The notes beneath the pieces are model-generated. The model searched no databases. It saw nothing but the letters and a program-made list of their open reading frames with translations, and was not told where the DNA came from. The position numbers and the translations under genes were made by a program. A DNA stretch of 64,000 nt, from NCBI RefSeq assembly GCF_018873765.1, contig NC_057920.1, forward strand, positions 6,895,307-6,959,306. Reading direction: 5' to 3'. The DNA comes from Telopea speciosissima. Taxonomy: Eukaryota > Streptophyta > Magnoliopsida > Proteales > Proteaceae. Shown piece by piece: positions 1 to 11,460 of this stretch (position 1 is the stretch's first letter; each line of letters starts with the position of its first letter).

Positions 1-744
1 GAGTCAAAAGGAACGAATCACAGAGACGTTCCTGCTCCCGAAACTACTACCCGTACGTTCGAACAGACTCACAGAATCACGGGCACAATTCAATCATAGA
101 AGAACAAAGTAGAAAAACCTGTTAATCAATTGGATAACTAGGGTTAGATGAACTCAAACGAACAGATAGAAAGAAAAACGAATAGAGACAACGCCATTGA
201 TTGGTGAATGGTATCGAGTAAACAAACAAACTACTACTAAATATGCAAAAGGGAAAACTTCTTGTGACTTGCTGGGCAAGCTTGACTTTTGCAGAGCTTA
301 TATACCGCATTTGGCCGGCCGGAGAGGAACTTGAAAAGTAAAGATGGACATTGAAATCAAGAATTATTTATTTAAAGAGACATGAGACATTGGACTCTAT
401 CTACTTTGAAGTTCGGGTCTTGGCGCCGGCAGTAGGAATTCAAAAGATGGATTTTGTAATCAAGAATTATTTAAAACAGAGACACAGAATTATTCTCTCT
501 AGTCTTTTGTTACCATGAACTTATCCCTTATTTCAAACAATTTTTATTTCTTAAATTGGGGTTAGATGCGGTGGTTCAAGCTCAAAAATATCAGATTTCT
601 TTATTAGGCTTGAAAAGCTGGTTCGTGCCTCAATTGGGTCCAAAACTGTCAATTTGGCAAACAAAATTGAAATTGAAACCGGTATCCGCTTAAAATCCGC
701 GTAATTGGTAATTGGTTTCAATTGTGGAAGAATACTCCCTGAGG
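1..744. other. Left-edge intergenic region, possible minus-strand promoter
   Basis: No coding region can be supported here. Read on the minus strand, positions 303-296 hold a TATA-like TATATAAG, followed by about 100 bases of leader-like sequence and a short ATG frame (minus strand, about 205-155) that stops after 17 hydrophobic codons. This could be the promoter and leader of a gene running off the left edge, but no conserved protein is visible. Confidence 0.2.
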
Positions 745-844
745 TGTTTGTTAATTGCATGTTTTTTTTGCTCTTTTTCTTTTTGCTACCCTTCTTCTAG
801 GGAAGTCTCTTTGTATATGTTTGATTTCATTGAATATATTTTTA

Positions 845-1013
845 GGGAAGTAATTTTCTGTACAGGAATGTGGTCTACGTCAGCACTCCCATGTGTCTAT
901 CTCTCTCCTCCTTAAAACAAGGGCGTAGAGATGTCTTCTCACATGGGGAAGAGAGAGATAGACTCATGGGAGTGCTGGCGTAGGCCACACTCCTGGACAA
1001 AGAACTTTCTCCC
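845..1013. mobile_element. Foldback MITE, Mutator type, family A copy 1
   Basis: Near-palindrome of 169 bp. The arms carry CAGCACTCCCATG(T/A)GTCTATCTCTCTCC and its complement around a short loop. The element is flanked by a perfect 9-bp target duplication ATATTTTTA at 836-844 and 1014-1022. A 9-bp duplication with long inverted ends is typical of Mutator-like elements. There is no coding capacity. Related copies lie at 6338-6490, 24697-24832, 27131-27298 and 48721-48855, and a partial one at 24201-24296. Confidence 0.8.
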
Positions 1014-1053
1014 ATATTTTTATTAGGAGAGGGTTGGGCACACCACCCACAGA

Positions 1054-1220
1054 TTTTAATCCTCTCAGTCCGGTACGATTTGTCCAGTTCCTCTTATAGG
1101 GGCCAAAAATGACCACCTTACCCTTTGCCCAAACACACTACCTAAGTGGAGTCCACCCCCCTCTTATTAGAGGCACTAGGAAACTGTACCGGATACAGAA
1201 CCTAGGAGGATAACTTTCCC
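1054..1220. repeat. Foldback repeat, family F copy 1
   Basis: Inverted repeat with TTGTCCAGTTCCTCTTATAG on one arm and an imperfect complement at about 1160-1215 (TTAGAGGCACTAGGAAACTGTACCGG). A second copy with the same ends is at 7912-8069. No clear target duplication was found. Confidence 0.45.
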
Positions 1221-2527
1221 TCCACCCACTCCATGGAAGCGGGCGGTCTTGGCCAATGGGAGGGGAATGGTGTTTGTTAATTGCATGTTTTTTGCTTTTT
1301 TCTTTTTGCTCCCTCAGGGAAGTCTTTTTGTATTCGTTTGCATCCATTAAATATATTTTTTTGTCAGTAGAGGGTTGGGCATGCCGCCCACTCCAATTAA
1401 ATGGGCAGCGTTGCCCAGTGGGAGGGGAATGGTGTTTGTTAATTGCATGTTTTTTGTTTTTTACTCCCCCACCCCCTTCTAGGGAAGTCTCTTTGTATTT
1501 GTTTGCGTTCATTGAATATATTTTTATCAGCAGAGGGCGGCGCGAGTGGCATTGCCCAATGGGAGGGGAAGGAGGGGAGAGAGATAGACATAGGGTGTTG
1601 GAAAATTTCTCTCCAATTCCCTAAAAGTGTGCAGAGCGGCAGTTTAGAGTGGAGATTTAGACACCTGGCAGCTTGGACATCCAACGATGCTAAGCTCGAG
1701 AAGAAAGAAAAAAAAAACAAGTCAATGAGCTCGGACTGTAGGATGTCTGAGTTGCCAGTTGTCGACATCTCCACCCCGAACTGTCACACTGCACATTTTA
1801 GGAAATTGGAGAGGATTAAAATCCGTAGGGTGCCCCATTCCCGTTTTTCCCATTTTTATCTAGTAAATAAGGGATCTTACCAATCTTTTTTTTTTTTTTT
1901 TTTATGGAACCAAAAAAAAAAATCTATTAGAAAAAAGAGTGTCCTAATGAAACATTTATTAGAACTTACTCATTTTTTAAGGGTTCTTCTATGCGTCACT
2001 ATAAAGAGTAAAGTGGTTCACTGCACTATTTTTTATCTACCCTTCTAAATTGTTTTAGTGAGTTGAGGTGGAAGGATAGAATTAGTAGATTCACCTCCAA
2101 GAGAATCTTGTAGGGGAGAAATCTTCCCTTCACCATCATAGCCTGGCCAGGGTGAATCCTCAGCTTGGACCGCAAGAACACAAACGGCGAAACTGTCTTT
2201 TCTCCACCCCCAACCCCAAGCCTAGAACGAGGGAGGACACAGAGTCGGTATCGGTGGTGGAAGTAGAGCCAGTGTTCTCCTCAGGCAAGGCTCCAGCTTC
2301 CTCTCTCCCTCCCCCATGAAAATTTAGGGATTTAGGAAGAATTTGAGCAGTTCAAAATGGATAAGAGGGATGTCTAATTTAAATCATTCTATAGTTAAAT
2401 ATTAAATTTCAATTTTACTTTAAATCCAAATCCCTTGAATTGGAAATAAATTTAACAAAATAAAAACCCCTCGAATAAAGCAAAATAGAAATTACATAAG
2501 AGTATCATTACTAAATATAATAAAAAA

Positions 2528-2664
2528 GGGAGAAAAAAACGCTACCTAGGTGCATGTGGTGCAATGCCCCTGTGCCAGACACAGAAGCGCAGGAAATGAC
2601 CGCTGCATCCCCATGAAAAGGCGGGACAGTGCACCCCACGTGCCGAGGTAGTGTTTTCTTTCTC
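2528..2664. mobile_element. Foldback MITE, family B copy 1
   Basis: The ends are inverted copies of each other: AACGCTACCTAGGTGCATG on the left and GTGCCGAGGTAGTGTTTTC on the right. Flanks AATAAAAAA (2519-2527) and AATAAAAAT (2665-2673) match at 8 of 9 bases, which fits a 9-bp Mutator-type duplication. It is non-coding. The longer relative at 29253-29442 has a perfect 9-bp duplication. Confidence 0.65.
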
Positions 2665-2898
2665 AATAAAAATTTAAGTAATTATACAATCATTTTAAAT
2701 AATGATTACAAAAAAAAAATTTAAGTTTGAAAATTTTCACATCCATTCCCTTTATTTTCCTTTCCAACCAGAGGCTCAGCCTCTAACTACTTCCTGGCCA
2801 ACTGGACAACCCTACTTCAAAAGAAATAGATCGCACACGAAGGATCTATATGCCTAACCAAAAATTTACTTTTATTAAGTGGGTAGGGGGATTGTCAT

Positions 2899-3168
2899 TA
2901 GGGATGTAAATGAATAGCCGAAATCCGGTTCCGAATTCGTGTCCGTATCCGTTTAGCACTATCCGAATCCGTCCGAAAGCTAAAAGGATATGGATACGGA
3001 TAGACTATAGCTATCCGAAAAGCTATATTTACATGTAAACGGATAAAATATTCGATCCGTATCCGTGTCCATATCCGTTTAGCACTATCCGAATCCGTCC
3101 GAAAGCTAATCGGATGCGGATGCGGATATAGCATTATCCGAATCGAATCCGATCCATTTACATCCCTA
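2899..3168. mobile_element. hAT-type MITE with 8-bp target duplication
   Basis: 270 bp, beginning TAGGGATGTAAATG and ending CATTTACATCCCTA, a perfect 14-bp inverted repeat. It is flanked by ATTGTCAT at 2891-2898 and 3169-3176. An 8-bp duplication with TAGGG ends is characteristic of hAT elements. The interior is a degenerate series of TATCCG(A)AT and CGGAT units. There is no transposase. The minus-strand open frame over it (3191-2898) is a translation of these units. Confidence 0.85.
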
Positions 3169-3176
3169 ATTGTCAT

Positions 3177-4680
3177 GTTGGAGGCCAACACATTAATAAT
3201 AGGTCGGGGTTTAGACTATCATTTGCATAAAAGTTAAGGAAAAAAAGGTTCTTTGAACTCGTAGAGTAGGGTACATTAGCATCCTTTATGTCTATATATC
3301 TTCTTCTCACATGAAATGATCTTATTGCCCTTCTATGTATAGGTGCCGTTTCATTACACTTCTCACATAATCGTGGTGTACACTGTACACATCCCCTCAT
3401 AGGCTTTCTTTTCTTTCTCCTCATTTAATGAGGTGGGCTCCTTGAATACAAATCATACGTACCACAACTCCTTTATCACGCAAGAATGGATAATGCCAAT
3501 ATAAGTAGGTGACGTGTCAATCCCACTTCCATAATGTAAAAAAAAAATAAAAAATTGTATGTATAATAGATGGCGAAAGGTCAACTGAACTATACAATCC
3601 ACTTAGGTTAAAGTTGGCATTATAATTTTTTTTTTGGGGGGGGGGGGGGGGGAGAATTCATTTGATAGTCCTTTTACTATATTGCCATCTTACCCCACTT
3701 GCTTCGACTTACAACTATTAATCTAGGGTGCTTCTTATTGTTCATCAAAATGACGAAGTGAGAAGTTGTAACCCTCTTTTGATTATTCCATTGTTTTATT
3801 CCTAAAAATTGAAAGTTTTGAAAATATTGTCCGTATCAAAAGTGATCATTCTTTTTCATATATTTTTAGAACACAGTGTGAAATGACAAGACTTACTCTC
3901 ATTTCAAAAAATGCCACCAACCTTGATTACAATAAGTTTTTGGCATAAATTTTTGTTCATATATCTATTCATCGCAAGGTTTCAAATGCGCACGGAAAGG
4001 TCTTGAGAGGGTATTTTGAGGAACATTCTAAACCTATAGGGATTTGTGAACCCTAGGATGGTACAATAATGAAGAAAAATTTTCTCCTTAATTTTAACAC
4101 ACAAACAAATCTCCTCTTCTTCCTTTAAATTGAATTATTTTTTCCTTTCTACTATACATTTGCCTATTTATACTTATTCGATGCTTTCATCCCATTGTTT
4201 TAAAACCTTATATTTTATCCTAAATTCCCAATTATTTTCGTGAGACATCCAATGTATCCCTAAATCCTAATCACTCACTCTTCTCAGTGTCATTCGAATT
4301 CAATCGGATATCTCAAAAGAGACGAGTCTTCAATTGACCTCAAAACTTATCCATCTGCAAACTATTTCTTCCATTCATTTCTATTGTGGGCTGGGCCAAA
4401 AGTGGATCGCAATTTGTAAGGCCCACAATTGAAGCCCCGTGGACAGTAGTCCACAAGCCATTCATTTGGCTTCGGCATGGCCAGGTCGTAATTAGCCCAC
4501 CTGCAGGACTAAGGCGGGCATCGGATGGAGAGAAACAGGGTTGAAATGATCAGACCCCCTTATCTGACACATTGTCGTCCATACCTCAAAACCCACCATG
4601 CACGAAAACTATCCCCTAACTATAAGAAGCAAAAGTATCACAAAATACATATTTTGTAGTGTAGCAACAGGCAATTGTAA
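3177..4680. other. Intergenic, no gene seen
   Basis: AT-rich sequence with short open frames of no recognisable family. A run of 17 G lies at 3636-3652 after a T run, a place where length errors are likely. Confidence 0.5.
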
Positions 4681-4851
4681 TGGATCCAGCTCTTCTCCAG
4701 GGAGCTCAGTGCCCAGGGCACGCCCAGGGGGCATCTAAGGGTGAGGCTATGTTACACACATCTTGGTGCATGCCTAGGGATATGTGCGGTACAATCCAAC
4801 GGCTAGATGCTCCCTGGACGTGCTGGACTCCCTAGAGACGAACTCAACTCC
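4681..4851. repeat. GC-richer foldback repeat, family C copy 1
   Basis: Begins GATCCAGCTCTTCTCCAGGG and ends with a related inverted segment around CCCTAGAGACGAACTCAACTCC, with GCACGCCCAGG and GCATGCCTAGGGATATGTGC in the body. Further copies are at 36487-36626 (same direction) and 38260-38426 (inverted). They are distinctly more GC-rich than the surrounding DNA. No coding capacity. Confidence 0.6.
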
Positions 4852-5712
4852 AATTGTAATATAACCACATGGAGGTGGTAAATTTCAAACCATTAGTTTG
4901 ATAGATCACACTCTTGATTAGTCAATAGTCACGTATTAAATTTTATAGTCCAACTCAATCATATGGCCTATTTTGGACAGTGTTTGATATGCATTTTTAG
5001 AATGCATATATGCATTTTTAGAATGCATTTCAAGTCAATTTCACATTTTTGGACAAAAAAACAGTTCCAAGAAAACGAAATCGACCAAGAATGCATAGTA
5101 AAATGGATTAGATTAGATTTTACCAGTGTTTTGACTTTTGAGCCGTTAAAACTATTCTGCTCCTTTTGTAGTACTATTTTGACCTTAATTTTTTCCACGT
5201 GTAAAAGTTCATTAGGGCTGATGCTTAGAACTTGCTGAGCCCAAGCTTAAATTTAACCACCATGCTACCACGTGGCAATTATAACCTGCCTCCTATGGCA
5301 AAAACGGCCATTCAAGTACTCCCTTCCTACAAATAAAACACCACTGTGCCCCTCTAACGAACCTCCCAAGGACCCAAACCCACCCAGTGTAAGCACACTT
5401 CACATCCTTCCTTGCCCATTAAATTACGGACGGTCATGGGCTGGACAAAGCCCTTTACCATTTAAGGACAAAGAATTTTTCACTGTGGGCTTGTGCCTAA
5501 AAGTTAGCCGAAAATCACTATTTTCATTTTGGGAAGGGTTTCTTACGATGCTAGTGTGGGGAGGAATCTGCATGGCCCATCAATGGTAATGTAGAGAATG
5601 ATGTCATCGTCGTGTGCTTCTTTTCTCCTTTTTATTTTTAATTCTTTTATTTGATCCTCATGCAATTGTTCCTTATACTTTATTTGTGTTCAAATCACGG
5701 TTTTACGTGTAA
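4852..5712. other. Intergenic, no gene seen
   Basis: Contains an open frame at 5272-5589 without recognisable motifs, and around 4975-5040 repeated AGAATGCAT and AAGTCAATT words that resemble the ends of the Tourist-type element at 57670-57793. I see no intact element. Confidence 0.4.
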
Positions 5713-5882
5713 CGATTGGATCAGCCTTGACCGATATTGATACTTGATTGATACTGTATCGATGGTATCAAAACATGGAAATGCAAAATGATCCCCAACA
5801 AAATTCTATATCGATATTTTGAGGGGTAAAACAGTCCAATTCGTATCAATATCGGCACCACCGATACAGTGCATTAAAACCC
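5713..5882. repeat. TATCGGTATCG-rich repeat, family D copy 1
   Basis: Segment rich in GATATTGATAC and CGATACAGTGCATTAAAACC words. The same family, in either orientation and often starting with CATGGTTTTAGTGCACGG, recurs at 10600-10815, 23089-23297, 23943-24200, 36183-36310 and 45507-45690, with weaker pieces near 11250-11460, 27540-27608, 37440-37562 and 38100-38200. Confidence 0.5.
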
Positions 5883-6337
5883 TGGTTCAAATTGTGCAAA
5901 TTTTTTTTTAAAATTTGGTTTTATTTTTCTAATATTAAATATGGGGATCTAAACCCAAATTTAATAATACTTGTGATTTTAATAATGAACATGGATGGAT
6001 CAAGAAATAAAATTTTCTCACATATCAAAGACCATCCATGTATTTTGTGATTGGAGTGTTGGGAATAGCAGAGATCTTGATCGGACTCTTCTTCCACTGA
6101 ACCAAAGCATTCTTGTCCCATTTTAATTTAATTTTGAATTGGAGGTGGTCTTGCTAATATTACTGAATTGATTACAAAGAAGATTTTATAGACAGAAAAC
6201 ATGCTTCCTCCCACCCTGCTCCTTTCATGTGGTGTTCACGTGGTATGGGTTCGTTTGCTTCTACTTTAATCAAATTTCCAAATCTTATTTAAAATAACAT
6301 TATAAAATAAGTTTCTTCTAAAGTTGTATATAATTAT

Positions 6338-6490
6338 GAGAAACAGTTTTCTGTAGGCCACACTCCCATGTTTCTATCTCTCTCCTCCTTAAAACAAGGG
6401 GGCAGATGTATCTTTTCACATGAAGAGGAGAGAGATAGACTCATGGGAGTATTGGCGTAGGCCACATTTTTTGACAGAAAACTTTTTCCC
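6338..6490. mobile_element. Foldback MITE, family A copy 2
   Basis: Palindromic element related to 845-1013, with ACTCCCATG(T)TTCTATCTCTCTCC arms. Flanks TATAATTAT (6329-6337) and AATAATTAT (6491-6499) match at 8 of 9 bases, consistent with an aged 9-bp target duplication. The left arm is slightly shortened. Confidence 0.7.
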
Positions 6491-6499
6491 AATAATTAT

Positions 6500-7911
6500 A
6501 TAACCAATGCTTATATTTTGATAATTCCACATTTTATTTTCATAGAACATGCCCAAATCACACAAACCCCACTTTTTTTTATTTTAGGTGTCTACCTCAT
6601 CTCTAATGAGAATCCATCCAATGAATGTCCAATGAGACATCTGATGACTTAAGTTAGCTGACACACATCCGGACGAGCAAATGGACTCATTGGAGAGAAG
6701 CCGGATCCAAAACATAATTTGAGGAATTGGAATCAACCATGATTTCGAATTAAATTGTGGTTCGATTCAATTAGGACTAATGATTTAGTTTGAAATTTGA
6801 CACCCTTTTACAGAATGAGTGTATTACATGCAGGGATCACATTCAAAATCGCATGAGGGACCAAAGTACCAAAACTACAAAAGCATGGGTTCATGCGGAC
6901 CATGCCATGTCGGTATTGCGTCACACCTGATCTCACCCCGGCTTGAGTGCTTGACGATGAGCAGTGGATAAAGCTGCAGCCTCCAACACATATATTGCTC
7001 CAATCTCATGACTCCAATCTTCAAACGGTCCACCCCTATCACTTGTCCAGTGCACTCCCATCTTGTTATGTTTTCAGGTTGATGTTACTGGAGTCTGATT
7101 GAGCCCAGATATTTTTATTAAATAAAAAAGAAAAAGGAAATGACAATGCCACCACCTGATCACGTGGTATACCACTTTTACATGGTATACCATTTTTGCA
7201 TTCAGATATAAGGACACGTGAAATGACTATCATGCGGGCCATGCAATCAGATAATGTTTTTTATTTAATTTAATTTTATTTTATTTTTATCATTATTTAT
7301 ATAGTTTTACTTATACTTGTGTCATATATCTCATTAAAAAAAAAAGTAAAAACGAAGGTTGCCAAAATTCATGGTGCCTATGCCTAGGTGCATGAAGGTC
7401 GATCGAAATGATCCCATCCTGTGAAATGAAAACCTCGTTCTTATTGAATGCCTTCACGTGCGCTCTCATTGATCCCGTGTGTATTCTCCATTATACCCCA
7501 ATGGCCTAATGGATATATTACCCAACCATGATATTAGAATGGTTTTACTAACCTTGCAAAAACAACTCCCATCAGAATATAGTGGACCGCATCTCAATGC
7601 ATGACAACCATTTTTTTTGTTTATTTTCTTATGTATTTAAACTATGAAAGTTCCGTGTCACAAATCACAATGGTTCACGCTAGTAACAAACTTACAAAAT
7701 TGAACTTTTTTTTTTTTTGTAAACTACAAAATTGATTTTCACACACTACCAAACTAGCCCGTCCGTACAAGTCACATAGTGATTGGAAATTTTTTACTTT
7801 AGCAATTTTACACGTGATGGGATCTTCTTGAGGTTAGGGATGGACTATTAAATTTAACATAGAATTGTCTATCTAATGAATTAGCATGTAAGCACCGATG
7901 TGAGAATTTTT
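6500..7911. other. Intergenic, no gene seen
   Basis: AT-rich. A hairpin-like segment at about 6596-6712 (TCTAATGAGAATCCATCCAATGAATG and CATTGGAGAGAAGCCGGATCC) is related to the repeat at 22006-22146. No coding region can be supported. Confidence 0.4.
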
Positions 7912-8069
7912 TTCTCTCAGGTTCGTTGCTCGATACAGTTGTCCAGTTCCTCTCATAGGGGGTGAAGATGACGACTTAACCTCACTTGGGCAGGGGGTTA
8001 GGTTGTCATTTCTGCTCTCATATGAGAGGAACTGGACAGGACAGGTAACCTAAGAGGATAATGATCCCT
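7912..8069. repeat. Foldback repeat, family F copy 2
   Basis: Inverted arms: TGTCCAGTTCCTCTCATAGG at 7940-7959 and TATGAGAGGAACTGGACAGG at about 8020-8040. Same family as 1054-1220. No target duplication could be assigned. Confidence 0.55.
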
Positions 8070-8805
8070 AATGTGACCCACATTGTTACATCCACATCAA
8101 CTATAATTAGCAGATGAGTTTAAGTTGCAAACCATCCCGTAACTATTTTGATGGAAGGTCGTTACAGTGAGAGGTATTAACTTGTAAGGGTTGCTTGGTT
8201 TTAGTTTACGTTATGCAAACACACCTCAATGTTGCTATCTGCCTAAGGAAAACCCAAAAACAAGAAACACCTTCCTATGATAATCGTCGTCGCTAAGAAG
8301 ACAATCAAAACATTGACCAGACACTCTTAATGTCGATCAAGTGTGAGGTATGTTTCGCTATCCTCACTTAAATAATTTGGATTACATAGCCGTCAGTCAC
8401 AATTGAAGGAAATAGAAAAAGTTTCTCTTGTAACAACTGTGTTGATGCAACTAAACATAAATAGCATTAAACAACTCAACCTTATCTCAACTAAATGAAT
8501 TATTGTATTTCTTTCTCATAATGCAACTAAGATGGATTTATTAAGTTGTTTGATAATGGACCAAATATTGACACACACTACAACAATAAATTGGGAATCT
8601 CAAAAATATCTCTACACCTATCAACCGAAATATTAGATAGGAGTCCTTGGTATTTATTTTTACTTATATCTAAAGTCCAACCCAATCATTTTTCTAAAAT
8701 ATATAACTTAATAAATTATTTTGTTAATTTGGTGGCTAGACTCTGGAATACTTTTCCCGATTCTATTAAAGAAACAATTGTGTAATTAAAAGTTGGACTG
8801 ATGTT

Positions 8806-8932
8806 TTTTGTGCCATAATGCAGCTTGTGCCCAGACACATGAGCTTGCCACTCAGGGGGTAGGGTGGTCATTGCGCCCACCCCCATATGTTTGGATGCAG
8901 CCTGCGCCCTCGGCACAGATAACATTCTCGCT
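8806..8932. repeat. Foldback-like repeat related to family B
   Basis: Contains ATGCAGCTTGTGCCCAGACACATG and a rough inverted counterpart CATATGTTTGGATGCAGCCTGCGCCC around a GGGTAGGGTGGTCATT centre. The layout resembles 29253-29442 and 27330-27505. It is decayed, with no target duplication found. Confidence 0.4.
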
Positions 8933-10484
8933 TAAAAGTTTTGCTATTCAACCAAGAAAGAGAGAGAGAAAACCATTCATGTATGCATGATGCATACAAA
9001 TGACCTCATGCATGTTTGATGTATGTATGGTGACATTAGGTCTGTATTTATTTGTTGCTATATATGTTGAATCCCCGTGGAAGCGTGCCATTAAATTATT
9101 TGTTCTCTTGTCTAATAGGCATGCATAGTTACAAAATCATTATTGAGTATAAATTTTAGGAGTTTTTTGGTTGCAATATAGAAAATAGCCAAAAAAATAA
9201 GTGGTGTACAAGCTTTGGTGAGTATTCATTTTTAGGTGTCTATAGATGGAACACATGATTTCTAACTTTGGACCACTGGGATATAAGAATCACTTCCCAA
9301 GTTCTCTAGAAACTATACTTTTTATCTCAACAGCATTGCTTAGAAAAAAAAGATCTCATTTATTTATTTATTTTTATGAAAAAAAGATCTCCTTTATTGT
9401 ATTCCTTGTACTCAAAGAATTAATGAAAGTTTTATTTTTTTTTGTTTTTTGAGTTGATATTTAATGTATGACACATGATAGTTGGGGTTGGCCCAACATA
9501 TTATACGCACGTGGGTAAAATGGGTATCTATTGACAAGTCAAGTTTCAGTCCAAATAGAATTTGTTATGAAGCACGAACATTCAGATTATCAATAGGGTA
9601 TATGGACCAATAAAGAATACATGGATATATTTTGTGACGATATGCTATTACATAAGAGAGTATATTACTACACATACGAGGATTCTACCAAGAGATTCCT
9701 TTCTAGGCATGCTACTTGGAGAAACTTTTCCTAAGCAGACAATTTATATTGCAATTCATATTAAATTTAGAATAATTTAGAAAAAAAGAATTAATTTGCA
9801 GTTGAATCGGTTTGGATTTTTTTTTTTTTTTGTGTGTGTGTTTTATGAATCATTTAGAAAAAATGAATACATTCTCAAAGAGTTAATCTTTTGTGGATAA
9901 TTCAAGAAACAAATAATTTGGCTCATACAACGGGAATCTGTACAAACTCGAATAGAAATAGAAAAAGACCATTTCATTTTTTTGAAATGTAAATGTTTAA
10001 ATACTTAAAATAATCGTTTCCTAACCTTTTGCTTTAGTCCATTCTTTTACTAACATTTTTTTCTGTTTTTCTCAAAATTAACATATGAAGTTAATTCATC
10101 CAAAAAAAAAACATATGAAGTTAATATCTCTTGATTTTGCATCCCATTTATTTCTAAGTCCAAATTTGCTATTTATTTTTTATTGTTAGGTGATTTTCAT
10201 GTAATTAGAAATAAAATTTTGTTTTCCATCACAAGGTTTTTATACACCAAGAGGCTTGACCTTGATTAAAAAAATTATGCAAACTAGTGGCAAAATGGAA
10301 TTTCAATCTTCTTATATAAGAAAATGATAAAAATAAAGGTGGGAAATACTTTAGAAGCTTTGTTAAGAAACTGAGGAAAAAAAAGAGTGGAAGTTTAAAT
10401 GAAAAAAATAATAAAAAAGACAACAAAATCCATAACTTTTGAATAAAAAATGGAAATGGATTGTAGAGAGAAAGACTACCACTA
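8933..10484. other. Intergenic, no gene seen
   Basis: AT-rich DNA with short homopolymer runs and a direct repeat of ACATATGAAGTTAAT at about 10081 and 10110. The open frames have no recognisable family. Confidence 0.4.
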
Positions 10485-10572
10485 GGCCTTGGATCCTCTC
10501 CAGCACACGTGTCAGATGAGGAGACCTCATTGGGAGATCCCAGCCACCCCTGTGCTGGAGAGGATACAAGGG
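10485..10572. repeat. Short hairpin
   Basis: GGATCCTCTCCAGCAC at about 10490 and GTGCTGGAGAGGATAC at about 10552 form a 15-bp stem around a loop of about 46 bases. It resembles the short foldback elements elsewhere in the window, but target duplications are not evident. Confidence 0.45.
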
Positions 10573-10599
10573 CCAAATCATATAAACACTTTTGAGCAA

Positions 10600-10815
10600 G
10601 ATTTTAGTAATTGGTATTGAGATTGGCTGATACTGATATAATACGATACAATATTGATCCGAATTGCCATGTATCAAACGATTTTACCCTTACATTTTAA
10701 TAAAAAATGATTGTATTTACATTTCCCCCTTGGTTAGTACCCCTTGATCGGTATTGTATTAGTCTCTACCGATACCAATACGAATCAACCAATCCGACCA
10801 ATCCAATATGGCTTT
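10600..10815. repeat. TATCGGTATCG-rich repeat, family D copy 2
   Basis: Carries ATTGGTATTGAG and TACCGATACCAATACGAATC words at its two ends in inverted relation, around a T-rich middle. Related to 5713-5882 and 23943-24200. Confidence 0.45.
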
Positions 10816-11460
10816 CGCAATTCCTCAAGAAACTTTTTTAAAATAAGATATTCTTCCCACCTTTCACGGCACCGGCAGGCAGCTATAAATGGGATGCTCC
10901 GAAGAAAAGAGTGCAGAAATTTTTGTTCCTTAGGAAAGTTACTTCTTTAATATTATAATCCGGAAACCAATTACGCCTCATCTCCCCTGTTTTTGTGCAT
11001 TAATTCCGTTTATCGCTCATATAATTTAAAAAAAAAAAAAGACTTAGTAGAGTGTTATGCAAACTATATGTGATTACACGCAATTGAGATTGATTGATGA
11101 ACAATGTCTGATACCCAGAAGAAGGAAAAACAGAAAAGTGAAAAGAGATCCCAAAGAATCGTATGGGTCCAATCTAGGATATATATCCCCCAAAATATGA
11201 TTCTCTGGTGTAAACAAGGTTATTTTTACCAAAAAAAAAAAAGTAGTGTAACCAAGGTTATGGTATCGGTATCGGATTCCAAATGGTATCGAAACATATT
11301 GGTCTAAGATCGGATGAAATTTAAAAAAATAAAAAAATATATAGAAAGACATTAATGGCTGATATGATCTATTATTATTGGTATTGCATCTTTATTAGTT
11401 TTCAACAACACCAATATATTATCATCAATACGATACCAATACCTTGATCCATGGGTGTAA

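Larger units (their letters stand above)
745..1580. repeat. Degenerate repeat, about three units, one split by a MITE
   Basis: Three related segments share a TGTTTGTTAATTGCATG start, a pyrimidine-rich core, GGGAAGTCT(C)TTTGTAT and an ATTGAATATATTTTT end, at about 745-844, 1271-1372 and 1433-1530. The last two are offset by 162 bases at their start and are followed by a GAGGG(T)TGGGCATGCCGCCC-like segment. The first unit is interrupted after 844 by the foldback element 845-1013 and resumes at about 1023 with AGAGGGTTGGGCACACC. The units yield open frames on both strands (for example 1443-2048), but these are repeat translations. Confidence 0.55.

Noticed and set aside
1443-2048. 201-codon open frame on +
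   Set aside because: Overlaps repeat DNA, has low-complexity stretches encoded by T and A runs, and contains no recognisable motif.
5272-5589. 105-codon open frame on +
   Set aside because: No motif, no neighbours and no promoter-like signals; consistent with chance in intergenic DNA.
8546-8785. 79-codon frame ending in VARLWNTFPDSIKE
   Set aside because: The ending recalled a reverse-transcriptase-like tail, but there is no other supporting motif nearby, so I do not annotate it.
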